From: Belnapia mucosa
GTDB taxonomy: Bacteria > Pseudomonadota > Alphaproteobacteria > Acetobacterales > Acetobacteraceae
Reading direction: 5' to 3'
DNA: 32,499 bases
Assembly (NCBI RefSeq): GCF_016775475.1
Contig: NZ_JAEUXJ010000030.1
Location: 1-32,499, forward strand
Made by a program: the position numbers and the translations under genes. The notes under the pieces are model-generated. The model was not told the origin of the DNA. It did not search any database and saw only the letters and a program-made list of their open reading frames with translations. Of this stretch, positions 1 through 7,714 are shown in pieces. Position 1 is the stretch's first letter. Each line of letters opens with the position of its first letter.

Positions 1-54
1 AATCTCCACATCCGTCATGAGGAAATCCGCCGAAAAGCTAACACCAGAGCTGGA

Positions 55-98
55 CCACTTTCGCCGTGTCACCTCACCACTTTCGCCGTGTCACCTCA
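55..98. repeat. 22-bp perfect tandem direct repeat
   Basis: Two identical 22-bp units (55-76 and 77-98) lie head to tail, each beginning CCACTTTCGCCG and ending TGTCACCTCA. They sit directly before the readable part of the transposase remnant. Tandem copies of a motif of this size near an end are typical of transposase-binding sites in some insertion sequences, for example IS21-family termini. That origin is inference, because no second end or neighbouring IS21 gene is visible here. Confidence 0.8.
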
Positions 99-99
99 G

Positions 100-1153
100 G
101 GGCCTGAAGCTGGACCAGGTGAAGCGGCTGAAGCAGCTGGGGCAGGAGAACGGCAGGCTGCGCAGGGCCGTGGCCGACCTCACTCTGGAGAAGCTGGTGC
201 TGAAGGGTGCGGGGCACTGCCCCGCACCGTCGGGAAACTGGTAAGCGCTGCCCGTCGCCGAGCCTGCATCGAGCATGTTACGGCGGAGCGGTTCGTCTGC
301 CGTGTGCTGGGACAGCACCGCTCGGTGCAGCGCAGAGCACCCAGAGTGGTCGACGACGAGGCGGCACTGAGGGAGAGCATTATCAGCCTGGCCCGACAGT
401 GCGGGCGGTGCGGTTATCGGCGGATCACGGCCCTCCTCAGGGCCGAGGGTTGGTCCTGCAACCACACGAGGGTGGAGCGGATCTGGCGGATGGAGGGACC
501 GAAGGTCCCGGCCCGGCAGCCAAAGCGCGGGCGGCTGTGGTTGAACGACGGCTCCTGCGTGCGGCTGCGGCCTGAGAGGTCCAATCACGTCTGGGCCTAC
601 GGTTCCGTCGAGGACCGGACGCGCGACGGCCGGAAGCTGCGGATGCTGAACGTGGTCGACGAGTACACCCGGGAGTGCCTGGCCATCCGAGTGGCCCGCA
701 GGCTTGGGGCGGCAGACGTGATCGACCGGGCCACGTGCGGTCCGACAACGGACCGAAGTTCGCAGCCACCGCGGTGAAGGGCTGGATCACCGGCATAGGT
801 GCCAGGACGGCGTTCATCGGGCCGGGCAGCCCCTGGAAGAACGGCTAGGGGAGAGCTTCAACGGCAAGCTCCGGGACGAGCTACTGAACACCGAGGTGTT
901 CAGCACCCTGGCCGAAGCCAAGGTCCTCATCGAGCAGTGGCGAGGGCACTACAACACCGTCCGACCGCACTCCTCCCTCCGCTACCAACCACCCGCGCCA
1001 GAAGTGCTCCTCATGCCGCGCGTGCCATCTCCAGCAAGACCAGCACCCTCCCGCTCAGGACCGACCAACCCCGGGCGACACTGGAAATCCGTCTGGACCC
1101 CCTCGTGGGGGCCGGTCAGGACCACTCCCTCGACAGTGCCAGGAGTGTGCTAG
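100..1153 (+). pseudogene. IS3-family (IS407 group) transposase OrfA/OrfB, broken
   Basis: This was a DDE transposase of the IS3 family. The OrfA tail is readable at 100-230 (KLDQVKRLKQ...RRAVADLTLEKL, a leucine-rich coiled-coil segment). OrfB follows from about 240 with the family blocks GYRRITALLRAEGW, KRGRLWLNDGSC and LNVVDEYTREC, then RSDNGPKF, SFNGKLRDELLN and HYNTVRPHSSL. The gene is broken. About 40 bp are missing near 733, with a shift into another frame at 735; a second shift near 846-850 (one base lost after an AAC GGC) also creates an in-frame TAG. The usual first catalytic aspartate (normally WSYDFV) reads WAYGSV, so an acidic residue is also lost. OrfA lacks its helix-turn-helix N-terminus. 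The family assignment is secure; the element cannot transpose by itself. Confidence 0.85.
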
Positions 1154-1289
1154 CGCACCAGACGCTCAGCCCCCTACGGCGCTGATGCAGAAGGGCCTGT
1201 GACAGGACTGTGCTAGCGTGGTGCTAGGCACATGGGGCCATGAGAGCGCAACTGCTCGACTTCTAAGCTCTTGATCGTCTTGGGAGAAA

Positions 1290-1365
1290 TGGTGCCCAGG
1301 GGCGGAATCGAACCACCGACACTGCGATTTTCAGTCGCATGCTCTACCAACTGAGCTACCTGGGC
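1290..1365 (-). tRNA. tRNA-Phe (GAA)
   Basis: The minus strand folds into a full 76-nt cloverleaf. The acceptor stem is GCCCAGG/CCTGGGC, followed by discriminator A and an encoded CCA. The D-arm carries AGCTCAGTTGGTAGAGC. The anticodon stem is GCGA/TCGC with loop CTGAAAA (anticodon GAA), and the T-loop reads TTCGATT. It lies downstream of yacG on the same strand, a common alphaproteobacterial arrangement, and could be processed from that transcript. No clear terminator follows before the IS remnant. Confidence 0.97.
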
Positions 1366-1436
1366 CCAAGCGCCCCGAACCGGGGAGCGGCAGAGGCCGC
1401 GGGATGTAGCGGAAGCCTGGGCGCCTGTCCACCCGT

Positions 1437-1628
1437 TCAACCGCGCTCTTCGTCATCTCCCGGCAGGGCCGGCGGCTCGCCCGGAATGGCGTAGTCCTCG
1501 GCCAGCCAGCGGCCGAGATCCACCTGCCGGCAGCGGGCCGAACAGAAGGGGCGGAACCGCCCCTCCGGGTCCGCCGGCCGGCCGCAGACCGGGCAGGGAT
1601 GGGTCGCGGATTGCGGCTTATCCGCCAT
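1437..1628 (-). CDS. yacG: DNA gyrase inhibitor YacG (zinc-binding, DUF329)
   Basis: A 63-residue zinc protein with the pattern CPVCGRPAD (first CxxC pair) and FCSARCRQVDLGRWL (second pair, Cx3C), then WLAEDYAIPG and an acidic tail. This is the full YacG family signature and usual length. In E. coli YacG binds GyrB and inhibits gyrase; that role is established for the family, not shown here. Its start overlaps the end of the RNase G-like gene by 11 bp, so the two are probably cotranslated. It is the last protein gene before tRNA-Phe. A short hairpin (CCCCG/CGGGG at 1373-1385) lies in the spacer to the tRNA. Confidence 0.93.
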   Translation of the reverse strand: MADKPQSATHPCPVCGRPADPEGRFRPFCSARCRQVDLGRWLAEDYAIPGEPPALPGDDEERG

Positions 1629-2748
1629 GGCCTGCCTCCTCGATCGTCCAACGGGCCCAGGAACGCAGCGGGTCCGGGCGAAGCTGCACCGGCTGGCCGA
1701 TCGCCGCCGCGGCTTCCTCCAACGCCCCGGGCAGGGCCTCCAGCGCCGCCAGCACCGCCGGCGCTGCCACCAGCGCCAGCCGCCGCCCGGGCCGCGCCGC
1801 CGCCTCCCGCACCGCCATGCGCAGGGCAGAGAGGCCAGGGGTCAGCGGCCCGGCCAGCACCTCATGCAGCGGCGGGTGGATGCGCTGGCGGAGAATCTCG
1901 AACAGGCCGAGCGGCCCGAGGCCCAGCAGACGCGCCAGCCGGTCGGGCGCCAGCGCCCGGGCCAGGGGCTCGGCCAAGGCCTCGCGGCGCTTCCGGGCCA
2001 TGCCCGCCAGGTCGAGCAGGATGGGGCCGGCGAGGTGGCGCAGGCGGATCTGCCGCGCCGCCTCGACCACCGCCGCCTCGTTGACGCGGCGCTGCGCCTC
2101 CGGGTCGCGCGCCCCGGCGGCGCTGCCAGCATCGACATCGAGGGCGGTCAGCGCCGGCGTCGGGTGGACCAGGATGCGGCCGCCGCCCGGCAGCGGCACC
2201 TCCGGCCCGGCCAGGGCGTCGAATTCCGCCTCCAGCGCCTCATCGAAGACCGGGCGCGGGGAGTAGGTGGCGCGCAGCCGGGCGGCGAGGCCGGCGCCAT
2301 CGGTCACGATCTCGGCGCGCGGATGGGCGCGGGCCAGGCGCAGCGCGGCGTCCGGCCCGCGGGCCAGCAGCAGGGGGGCATTGCCGGGCGGGGCGGCGGC
2401 AGCACGGGCCTGCTCGGCGGAAGTGAGGCGGGCGGTGACCCGGGCGCCCTTGCCGCCCTGCGGCGCGCGGGTGACGCGGACGGGCAGCACCAGCCCCTCC
2501 TGCACCGATTGGGCGATGGGCTGGCGGACAGGCCCCGCCTCGGATTCTGGCAGGAAGCCGGTCTCGCCCCCGGCCATGGCCAGGAAGGCCCCTGCCATGG
2601 CCGGGGCCAGCGCCGTGACGCGCGCCCGGTGGAGGTCGCCGACGCCGTCCGGCCGGGCCGGGCGGTCGATCCAGGCCTCCTCCAGCCGGTCGCCGCGCAA
2701 CAGCGCCACCCGGACCTCGCCGGGCGAGACGGATGCCAGGATGGTCAG
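1618..2748 (-). CDS. Ribonuclease G/E family protein
   Basis: About 376 residues. It begins with an S1-like domain (ASVSPGEVRVALL, then HRARVTALAPAM and GAFLAMAGGETGFLP, residues ~5-65). A catalytic RNase E/G core follows, with LTALDVDAG (residue ~205) and ILLDLAGM (~245) carrying the two aspartates that bind catalytic magnesium, then LGLFEILRQRI. The CPxC zinc-link that joins protomers in RNase E/G is absent; the chain reads HEVLAGPLTPG there. The family processes rRNA and degrades mRNA. No ATG, GTG or TTG lies at the expected N-terminus. The start given is a CTG that overlaps the Maf stop codon as CTGA; a second CTG lies three codons further in. The family call is firm; the exact start is uncertain. 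Confidence 0.85.
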   Translation of the reverse strand: MTILASVSPGEVRVALLRGDRLEEAWIDRPARPDGVGDLHRARVTALAPAMAGAFLAMAGGETGFLPESEAGPVRQPIAQSVQEGLVLPVRVTRAPQGGKGARVTARLTSAEQARAAAAPPGNAPLLLARGPDAALRLARAHPRAEIVTDGAGLAARLRATYSPRPVFDEALEAEFDALAGPEVPLPGGGRILVHPTPALTALDVDAGSAAGARDPEAQRRVNEAAVVEAARQIRLRHLAGPILLDLAGMARKRREALAEPLARALAPDRLARLLGLGPLGLFEILRQRIHPPLHEVLAGPLTPGLSALRMAVREAAARPGRRLALVAAPAVLAALEALPGALEEAAAAIGQPVQLRPDPLRSWARWTIEEAGHGG

Positions 2749-3332
2749 GGCCTCAGCCAGCCGATCCCCCGCAGCAATTGCGCCGTCTCGAACAGCGGCA
2801 GGCCGACGACATTGGAATGGGAGCCGGAGAGGAAGCGGACGAAGACCTCGGCCCGGCCCTGGATGGCATAGCCCCCGGCCTTGCCGCGCCATTCCTCGCC
2901 GGCGACGTAATCCGCGATCTGCGCCTCGGTCAGCCGCTGGAAGGCGAGGACGGTATCGACCAGGCGGGTGCGTGTCGTCCCGTCCGGACTGCGGAGGGCG
3001 ACGCCGGTATAGACATGGTGGCGCCGGCCCGAGAGCAGGGTGAGGAAGCGCCGCGCCTCGGCGGCATCCACCGGCTTGCCGAGGATGCGGCGCCCGACGC
3101 CGACCACGGTATCGGCGGCCAGCACCAGCGAATCCGGTGCGGCAGCGGCAGCCGCCTCGGCCTTGGCGGCAGCCAAGCGGGCGGCGAGCTGGCGGGGCAG
3201 CTCCGCCTTCAGCGGGGTCTCGTCGGTATCGGTCGGCAGGACGCGGTTTGGCACGATGCCGATGCGCGCCAGCAGCTCGAGCCGCCGCGGGCTGGCGGAG
3301 GCCAGCACCAGGGGCGGTTGCGCGGGGTTCAA
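2745..3332 (-). CDS. maf: Maf-like nucleoside triphosphate pyrophosphatase
   Basis: A 195-residue protein of the Maf/HAM1 superfamily, which hydrolyses non-canonical or selected nucleoside triphosphates to monophosphates. The N-terminal signature LVLASASPRRLELL is present, followed by DTDET, the conserved AADTVVGVGRRILGKP (catalytic Asp) and GYAIQGRAEVFV, then the SNVVGLPL motif near the C-terminus. Length is normal. The start is a TTG six bases after the infA stop; a GTG seven codons further in (just before LASASPRR) is a possible alternative. It is followed without a gap by the RNase G-like gene, whose start overlaps the Maf stop. The infA-maf-RNase-yacG order is conserved in alphaproteobacteria and suggests one transcript. 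Confidence 0.92.
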   Translation of the reverse strand: MNPAQPPLVLASASPRRLELLARIGIVPNRVLPTDTDETPLKAELPRQLAARLAAAKAEAAAAAAPDSLVLAADTVVGVGRRILGKPVDAAEARRFLTLLSGRRHHVYTGVALRSPDGTTRTRLVDTVLAFQRLTEAQIADYVAGEEWRGKAGGYAIQGRAEVFVRFLSGSHSNVVGLPLFETAQLLRGIGWLRP

Positions 3333-3338
3333 ACGGGC

Positions 3339-3557
3339 TTACTTGAAGCGGAAGGTGATGCGGCCCTTGGTCAGGTCATAGGGCGTCATCTCGACATTCA
3401 CCCGATCGCCGGCGAGGACGCGGATGCGGTTCTTGCGCATCTTCCCGCTGGTATGGGCCAGCACCATGTGCTCGTTGTCGAGCTTCACCCGGAACATCGC
3501 ATTGGGCAGCAGCTCCTGTACGGTGCCGCTGAATTCGATCATATCCTCTTTCGACAT
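3339..3557 (-). CDS. infA: Translation initiation factor IF-1
   Basis: A 72-residue S1/OB-fold protein with the universal IF-1 sequence: MSKEDMIEFSGTV, then FRVKLDNEHMVLAHTSGKMRKNRIRVLAGDRV and TPYDLTKGRITFRFK. It binds the A site of the 30S subunit during initiation. The ATG is preceded by GAAGGT at a good distance. A 141-bp gap separates it from hisD upstream on the same strand, so it probably heads its own transcript with maf, the RNase G-like gene and yacG. No convincing promoter boxes were found in that gap. Confidence 0.98.
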   Translation of the reverse strand: MSKEDMIEFSGTVQELLPNAMFRVKLDNEHMVLAHTSGKMRKNRIRVLAGDRVNVEMTPYDLTKGRITFRFK

Positions 3558-3698
3558 CAGGTACCTTCATGCTGAACGGCGTGCCGGGTCCGCGCCAGGT
3601 CCGGATCGGACGGCGTCGGGCCCTGGGGCACGCACTCGGGGGGTTGACTTCGATAGCTTAGCGTCTCTGGGGCAAGATGATGGCCGGGGGAGGCGGGG

Positions 3699-4997
3699 TC
3701 AAGGCACGGTGGGCAGGCGAAGCGCGACGCTGCGGCCATGCGCCTGCAACCCTTCCGCCTCCGCCAGCGCCACCGCGGCCGGGCCGATGGCGGCGAGGCC
3801 GGCCTCACTCGACTCGACCCAGGTGGTGCGCTTCAGGAAATCGAAGACCGACAGGCCGGAGGCGAAGCGCGCCGTCCGCCCGGTCGGCAGGACATGGTTC
3901 GGCCCGGCGACGTAATCGCCCAGCGCCTCCGGGCACCAGCGGCCGAGGAAGGCGGCGCCGGCATGGCGGATGCCGGCGAACCAGGCGCGCGGGTCGGGCA
4001 GCATCACCTGGAGATGCTCGGGCGCGAGGCGATTGGTCAGCGCCTGCGCCTCGGCCCAGTCCCGCACCAGGATGGTGGCGCCATGGCGGCGCCAGCTCTC
4101 GCCGGCGATGGCGCCGCGCGGCAGCGTCGCCAGTTCGGCCTCCACCGCCGCGGCGACGGCTGCGGCGAAGCCGGCATCGTCGGTGATCAGGATGGCCTGG
4201 GCGCTCTCGTCATGCTCGGCCTGGGCCAGCAGGTCGACGGCGACATGGCGCGGGTCGTTCGACGCATCGGCCACCACCACCACCTCGGAAGGGCCGGCGA
4301 TGGAATCGATCCCGACCCGGCCAAAGACCTGGCGCTTGGCCGCCGCCACATAGGCATTGCCGGGGCCGACGATGCGGTCCACCGGGGCGATGGAGCCAGT
4401 GCCATGCGCCAGCGCCGCCACGGCCTGGGCGCCGCCGATGCGGTAGATTTCCGTCACCCCCGCCCGCTGCGCCGCGGCCAGCACCAGCGGGTTGAGCTGC
4501 CCACCGGGCGAGGGCACCACCATGGCGATGCGCGCCACACCCGCGACGCGGGCCGGCAGCGCATTCATCAGCACCGAGGACGGATAGGCCGCCTTCCCGC
4601 CCGGCACATAGAGGCCGACCGCATCCAGCGGCGTCCAGCGCATGCCGAGGGTCAGGCCCGCCGGATCCGGCAGCTCCAGATCGGCCGGGCGCTGGGCGGC
4701 ATGGAAGCGCTCGATCCGCGCGGCGGCTAGGTCGAGCGCGGCCAGCAGATCGGCCGGGATGCCGGCGGTCGCGGCCTCGATCTCGGCCGCGGTGACGCGG
4801 AGTGCCGCGGCATCGGCCGGGGCCCAGCCATCGAAGCGAGCCGTCAGCGCCAGCAGGGCGGCATCGCCGCGGGCGCGGACCTCGGCGATGATGCCGGCGA
4901 CGGCATCGTCTACCTGGGCGGTCGTCTCCCGCGCCATGTCGAGCAGGGCGGCGAAGCCGGTTTCGAAATCGGCCGACCGGGTATCGAGGCGAAGCAT
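3699..4997 (-). CDS. hisD: Histidinol dehydrogenase
   Basis: A 432-residue enzyme that oxidises L-histidinol to L-histidine in two NAD-dependent steps, the last reactions of histidine synthesis. Family signatures include YVPGGKAAYPSSVLMNALPARVAGV, VDRIVGPGNAYVAAAKR, IDSIAGPSEVVVVAD and DLLAQAEHDESAQAILIT (zinc-ligand Gln and His). LAPEHLQ and GPNHVLPTGRTARFASGLSVFDF complete the set. Length is normal and no key residue is missing. The ATG overlaps the last base of the hisG stop (TGATG), so the two genes are translationally coupled. It is the last gene of the dcd-murA-hisG-hisD run. Confidence 0.98.
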   Translation of the reverse strand: MLRLDTRSADFETGFAALLDMARETTAQVDDAVAGIIAEVRARGDAALLALTARFDGWAPADAAALRVTAAEIEAATAGIPADLLAALDLAAARIERFHAAQRPADLELPDPAGLTLGMRWTPLDAVGLYVPGGKAAYPSSVLMNALPARVAGVARIAMVVPSPGGQLNPLVLAAAQRAGVTEIYRIGGAQAVAALAHGTGSIAPVDRIVGPGNAYVAAAKRQVFGRVGIDSIAGPSEVVVVADASNDPRHVAVDLLAQAEHDESAQAILITDDAGFAAAVAAAVEAELATLPRGAIAGESWRRHGATILVRDWAEAQALTNRLAPEHLQVMLPDPRAWFAGIRHAGAAFLGRWCPEALGDYVAGPNHVLPTGRTARFASGLSVFDFLKRTTWVESSEAGLAAIGPAAVALAEAEGLQAHGRSVALRLPTVP

Positions 4998-5689
4998 CAG
5001 CCGAGCGCCGCCCGGAAGCGCGCGATCCAGGCGCCGATCCGCTCCGGCATGGTCTTCAGCGCGGTGCGGTTGACGATGAGGCGGGAGGTGACATGGGCGA
5101 TCACCTCCGTCTCGATCAGCCCGTTCGCCTTCAGCGTGCTGCCGGTCTGCACCAAGTCCACGATCACGCGGGCGAGGCCAAGCGAAGGGGCCAGCTCCAT
5201 CGCGCCGTTCAGATGGACGACCTCGGCCTGGATGCCGCGGGCGGCGTAATGGCGCCCGGCGACATTGGGGTATTTGCTGGCCACCGCGATGCGGGACCAG
5301 CGGCTCGGCTCGTCCTGGCCGGCGGTGGCGGCGGGCTCGGCCACGCTGATGCGGCAGCGGCCGATGCCGAGGTCGAGCGGGGCATAAATCTCCGGGTAGT
5401 CGAATTCCATCAGCACATCGGCGCCGCAGATGCCGATCTGCGCTGCGCCATGGGCGACGAAGGTGGCAACATCGAAGGGCCGGACCCGCACCACATCGAG
5501 GCCAGGATCGCTGGTCTCGAAGCGCAGCCGCCGGCTGTCCTCATCCGTGTAGTCCGCCGCCGGGACGATGCCAGCCCGGGCCAGCACCGGCCCCAGCTCG
5601 GACAGAATGCGCCCCTTGGGCAGGGCGAGGATGATGGGGCTGGCCGCGGCGGTGCCGGCGGCCTCGGGGTTCGGGATCGGCAGGTCCAT
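4997..5689 (-). CDS. hisG: ATP phosphoribosyltransferase, short form
   Basis: A 230-residue catalytic subunit of the first, committed step of histidine synthesis (ATP + PRPP to phosphoribosyl-ATP). It shows ILALPKGRI near the N-terminus, GICGADVLMEF, IAVASKYPNVA and VDLVQTGSTLKANGL (the PRPP-binding loop). It ends soon after that loop and lacks the C-terminal ACT-like regulatory domain of the long form. Short HisG enzymes need the HisZ regulatory subunit, which is not encoded in this window. A 5-bp gap separates it from murA upstream and a one-base overlap joins it to hisD downstream. The start gives a slightly long, Pro/Ala-rich N-terminus of about 17 residues. Confidence 0.97.
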   Translation of the reverse strand: MDLPIPNPEAAGTAAASPIILALPKGRILSELGPVLARAGIVPAADYTDEDSRRLRFETSDPGLDVVRVRPFDVATFVAHGAAQIGICGADVLMEFDYPEIYAPLDLGIGRCRISVAEPAATAGQDEPSRWSRIAVASKYPNVAGRHYAARGIQAEVVHLNGAMELAPSLGLARVIVDLVQTGSTLKANGLIETEVIAHVTSRLIVNRTALKTMPERIGAWIARFRAALG

Positions 5690-5694
5690 GGGGT

Positions 5695-6954
5695 TCAGCC
5701 CGGTATCCGTTCGATATCGGCCCCGACCGCGGCGAGTTTCCCCTCCACCCGCTCATAGCCCCGGTCGAGGTGATAGACGCGGTTCACGATCGTCTCGCCC
5801 TCCGCCGCCAGCCCGGCGAGGATGAGGGAGACGGAGGCGCGCAGATCGGTCGCCATCACCGGCGCACCGGACAGCTTCGGCACACCGCGGACGATGGCCG
5901 AGGCGCCGTGCGCGTTGATGCGGGCGCCCATGCGGTTCAGCTCCGGCACATGCATGAAGCGGTTCTCGAAGATCGTCTCGGTGATCATCGAGGCGCCCTC
6001 GGCGACCGCCATCAGCGCCATGAACTGCGCCTGCATGTCGGTGGCGAAGCCGGGGAAGGGCTCCGTCATCACGTCGACGCCGTGCAGCCCGTTGAGGCGG
6101 GCGATGCGGAGGTCCTCGCCCTCGGCCTCGACCGCGACGCCGGCCTCGCGGAGCGTGCGGGCGACCGAGCCGAGATGCTCGGCCCGGGCGCCCTGCAACA
6201 GGACGGAGCCGCCGGTGATGGCGGCAGCGCAGGCATAGGTGCCGGCCTCGATCCGGTCGGGGACGATGTCGTGCGTGGCGCCGCCGAGGCTGCGGCGGCC
6301 GACGACATGCAGCCGGTCGGTGCCGATGCCCTCGATCGCTGCGCCCATGGCGACCAGGCAGCGGGCCAGGTCCTCGATCTCCGGCTCGCGGGCGGCGTTG
6401 ACCAGCTCGGTCTCGCCATCGGCGAGGCAGGCGGCCATCAGCAGGTTCTCGGTGGCGCCGACCGAGACGACGGGAAAGATGATGCGGGCGCCCTTCAGGC
6501 CATGCGGCGCCTCCGCCTCGATGTAGCCGGCATCAAGGGTGATGGTGGCGCCCATCGCCTCCAGCCCCTTCAGGTGCAGGTCGACCGGGCGGGTGCCGAT
6601 GGAGCAGCCGCCGGGCAGCGAGACGCGGGCCTTGCCATGGCGAGCGACGATCGGGCCGAGGACGAGGACTGAGGCGCGCATCTTCCGCACTAGGTCGTAG
6701 GGCGCCTCGAGATGGCTGGCCTCGCCGGCGAGGGTGAGGGTGCGGGCCTCCCGGTCATGCTCGACCGTGAGCCCATGCTGGATCAGCAGGGCGCGCATGG
6801 TGGCAATATCGGCCAGGTCCGGCGCGTTGCGCAGCACCAGCGGGCCGTTGGAGAGCAGGGCGGCGGCCATCAGCGGCAAGGTCGCGTTCTTGGCGCCGCT
6901 GATGGGGATGCTGCCCTCCAGCGGCCGGCCGCCGCGGATGCGGATGCGGTCCAT
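5695..6954 (-). CDS. murA: UDP-N-acetylglucosamine 1-carboxyvinyltransferase
   Basis: A 419-residue cytoplasmic enzyme that transfers enolpyruvate from PEP to UDP-GlcNAc, the first committed step of peptidoglycan synthesis. It has the substrate-binding SGAKNATLPLMAAAL near residue 20 and LVRKMRASVLVLGP. GGCSIGTRPVDLHLKG carries the active-site cysteine that fosfomycin attacks; here it is Cys, not the Asp of resistant forms. DRIEAGTYACAAAITGG and TEPFPGFATDMQAQFMAL are also present. It is full length. It lies 11 bp after dcd and 5 bp before hisG on the same strand, suggesting one operon. Pairing of murA with hisG is usual in this class. Confidence 0.98.
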   Translation of the reverse strand: MDRIRIRGGRPLEGSIPISGAKNATLPLMAAALLSNGPLVLRNAPDLADIATMRALLIQHGLTVEHDREARTLTLAGEASHLEAPYDLVRKMRASVLVLGPIVARHGKARVSLPGGCSIGTRPVDLHLKGLEAMGATITLDAGYIEAEAPHGLKGARIIFPVVSVGATENLLMAACLADGETELVNAAREPEIEDLARCLVAMGAAIEGIGTDRLHVVGRRSLGGATHDIVPDRIEAGTYACAAAITGGSVLLQGARAEHLGSVARTLREAGVAVEAEGEDLRIARLNGLHGVDVMTEPFPGFATDMQAQFMALMAVAEGASMITETIFENRFMHVPELNRMGARINAHGASAIVRGVPKLSGAPVMATDLRASVSLILAGLAAEGETIVNRVYHLDRGYERVEGKLAAVGADIERIPG

Positions 6955-6965
6955 TCCGCCTGTCC

Positions 6966-7520
6966 TTACAGTTTCGGCAGCGCGACGCCGCGCTGGTGCA
7001 TGTACTTGCCGGCCCGATCCTTGTAGCTCACCTCGGGCGCCGAGGCGCCCTGGAGGAAGAGGAACTGGCAGATGCCCTCATTGGCATAGATCCGCGCCGG
7101 CAACGGCGTGGTGTTGCTGATCTCGATCGTCACCTGGCCTTCCCATTCCGGCTCGAGCGGGGTGACGTTCACGATCAGGCCACACCGCGCATAGGTGCTT
7201 TTGCCCAAACAGATGACCAGAACATCACGCGGGATGCGGAAATATTCGACCGTATGGGCGAGGACGAAGGAATTGGGCGGGACGATGCAGGTTTCGCCGC
7301 GGCGGGTGACAAAGCCCTCCTCGGAGAAGTGCTTCGGGTCCACCAGGGCGTTGTCCACATTGGTGAAGATCTTGAACTCGTCCGCGACCCTCGCGTCGTA
7401 GCCGAAGGAGGACAGGCCGAAGGAGATCGTCCCCTCGCGCCGTTGGCTTTCGACGAAAGGCTCGATCATGCCGTGCTCGGCCGCCATGCGGCGGATCCAG
7501 TGGTCGGGCATGATGGACAT
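6966..7520 (-). CDS. dcd: dCTP deaminase
   Basis: A 184-residue trimeric enzyme that deaminates dCTP to dUTP, supplying the precursor of dTMP. Typical features are MPDHWIRRMA, SFGLSSFGYDARVA, GKSTYARCGLIVNVTPLEPEWEGQVTIEISN (with the catalytic glutamate) and ANEGICQFLFLQG. The length fits the dCTP deaminase branch. A second ATG lies three codons in; the first is chosen because AAAGG lies at a workable distance. It is the first gene of the probable dcd-murA-hisG-hisD operon, with a candidate promoter at 7566-7594. Confidence 0.96.
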   Translation of the reverse strand: MSIMPDHWIRRMAAEHGMIEPFVESQRREGTISFGLSSFGYDARVADEFKIFTNVDNALVDPKHFSEEGFVTRRGETCIVPPNSFVLAHTVEYFRIPRDVLVICLGKSTYARCGLIVNVTPLEPEWEGQVTIEISNTTPLPARIYANEGICQFLFLQGASAPEVSYKDRAGKYMHQRGVALPKL

Positions 7521-7565
7521 GGCGGGCGGCCTTTGGCTGGCGGGCTGAGCCCCGTTCGGGCGGCC

Positions 7566-7594
7566 CGTTTACGCCAGCCCCCTGGCCACGGCAA
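7566..7594 (-). promoter_or_regulatory. Candidate sigma-70 promoter for dcd
   Basis: On the minus strand TTGCCG (7594-7589) and TAAACG (7571-7566) are spaced by exactly 17 bp and lie about 45 bp before the dcd ATG. The -35 box matches consensus at four of six positions and the -10 box at three. The position is right for the operon, but the match is modest. Confidence 0.35.
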
Positions 7595-7621
7595 CCGGAA
7601 GCGGTTTTTGGAGCAAGCTTG

Positions 7622-7697
7622 GCACCGGCCCGCACCCCCACCCGGCCACCCACGACAGTATGCTGATAGGTGGCCGGGTGGGGGTGCGGGCCGGTGC
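7622..7697. repeat. Perfect 29-bp inverted repeat (long hairpin)
   Basis: Left arm 7622-7650 (starts GCACCGGCCCGCACCC) and right arm 7669-7697 are exact reverse complements over all 29 positions, around an 18-nt spacer. The stem is about 86% G+C. It starts 17 bp after the stop of the small minus-strand ORF and precedes the dcd promoter candidate. It could therefore terminate that transcript. Neither side has a run of T after the stem, so it is not a classical intrinsic terminator. Confidence 0.9.
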
Positions 7698-7714
7698 AGC
7701 CACCTGCAACAGGG

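Larger units (their letters stand above)
55..1218 (+). mobile_element. Decayed IS3-family (IS407-like) insertion sequence remnant
   Basis: The segment holds the C-terminal part of an IS3 OrfA and an interrupted OrfB. Its ends are not defined: no clear terminal inverted repeats or target-site duplication could be found. A 10-bp direct repeat (TGTGCTAGCG at 1146-1155 and 1209-1218) lies near the right side and may mark an end. The remnant stops about 70 bp short of the 3' end of tRNA-Phe. It appears to be an inactive scar, possibly a composite of more than one insertion. Confidence 0.55.

Noticed and set aside
3558..3698. Promoter for infA in the hisD-infA gap
   Set aside because: A TTGCCC is present on the minus strand, but the nearest -10-like sequence is only 14 bp away, so no credible pair could be assigned.
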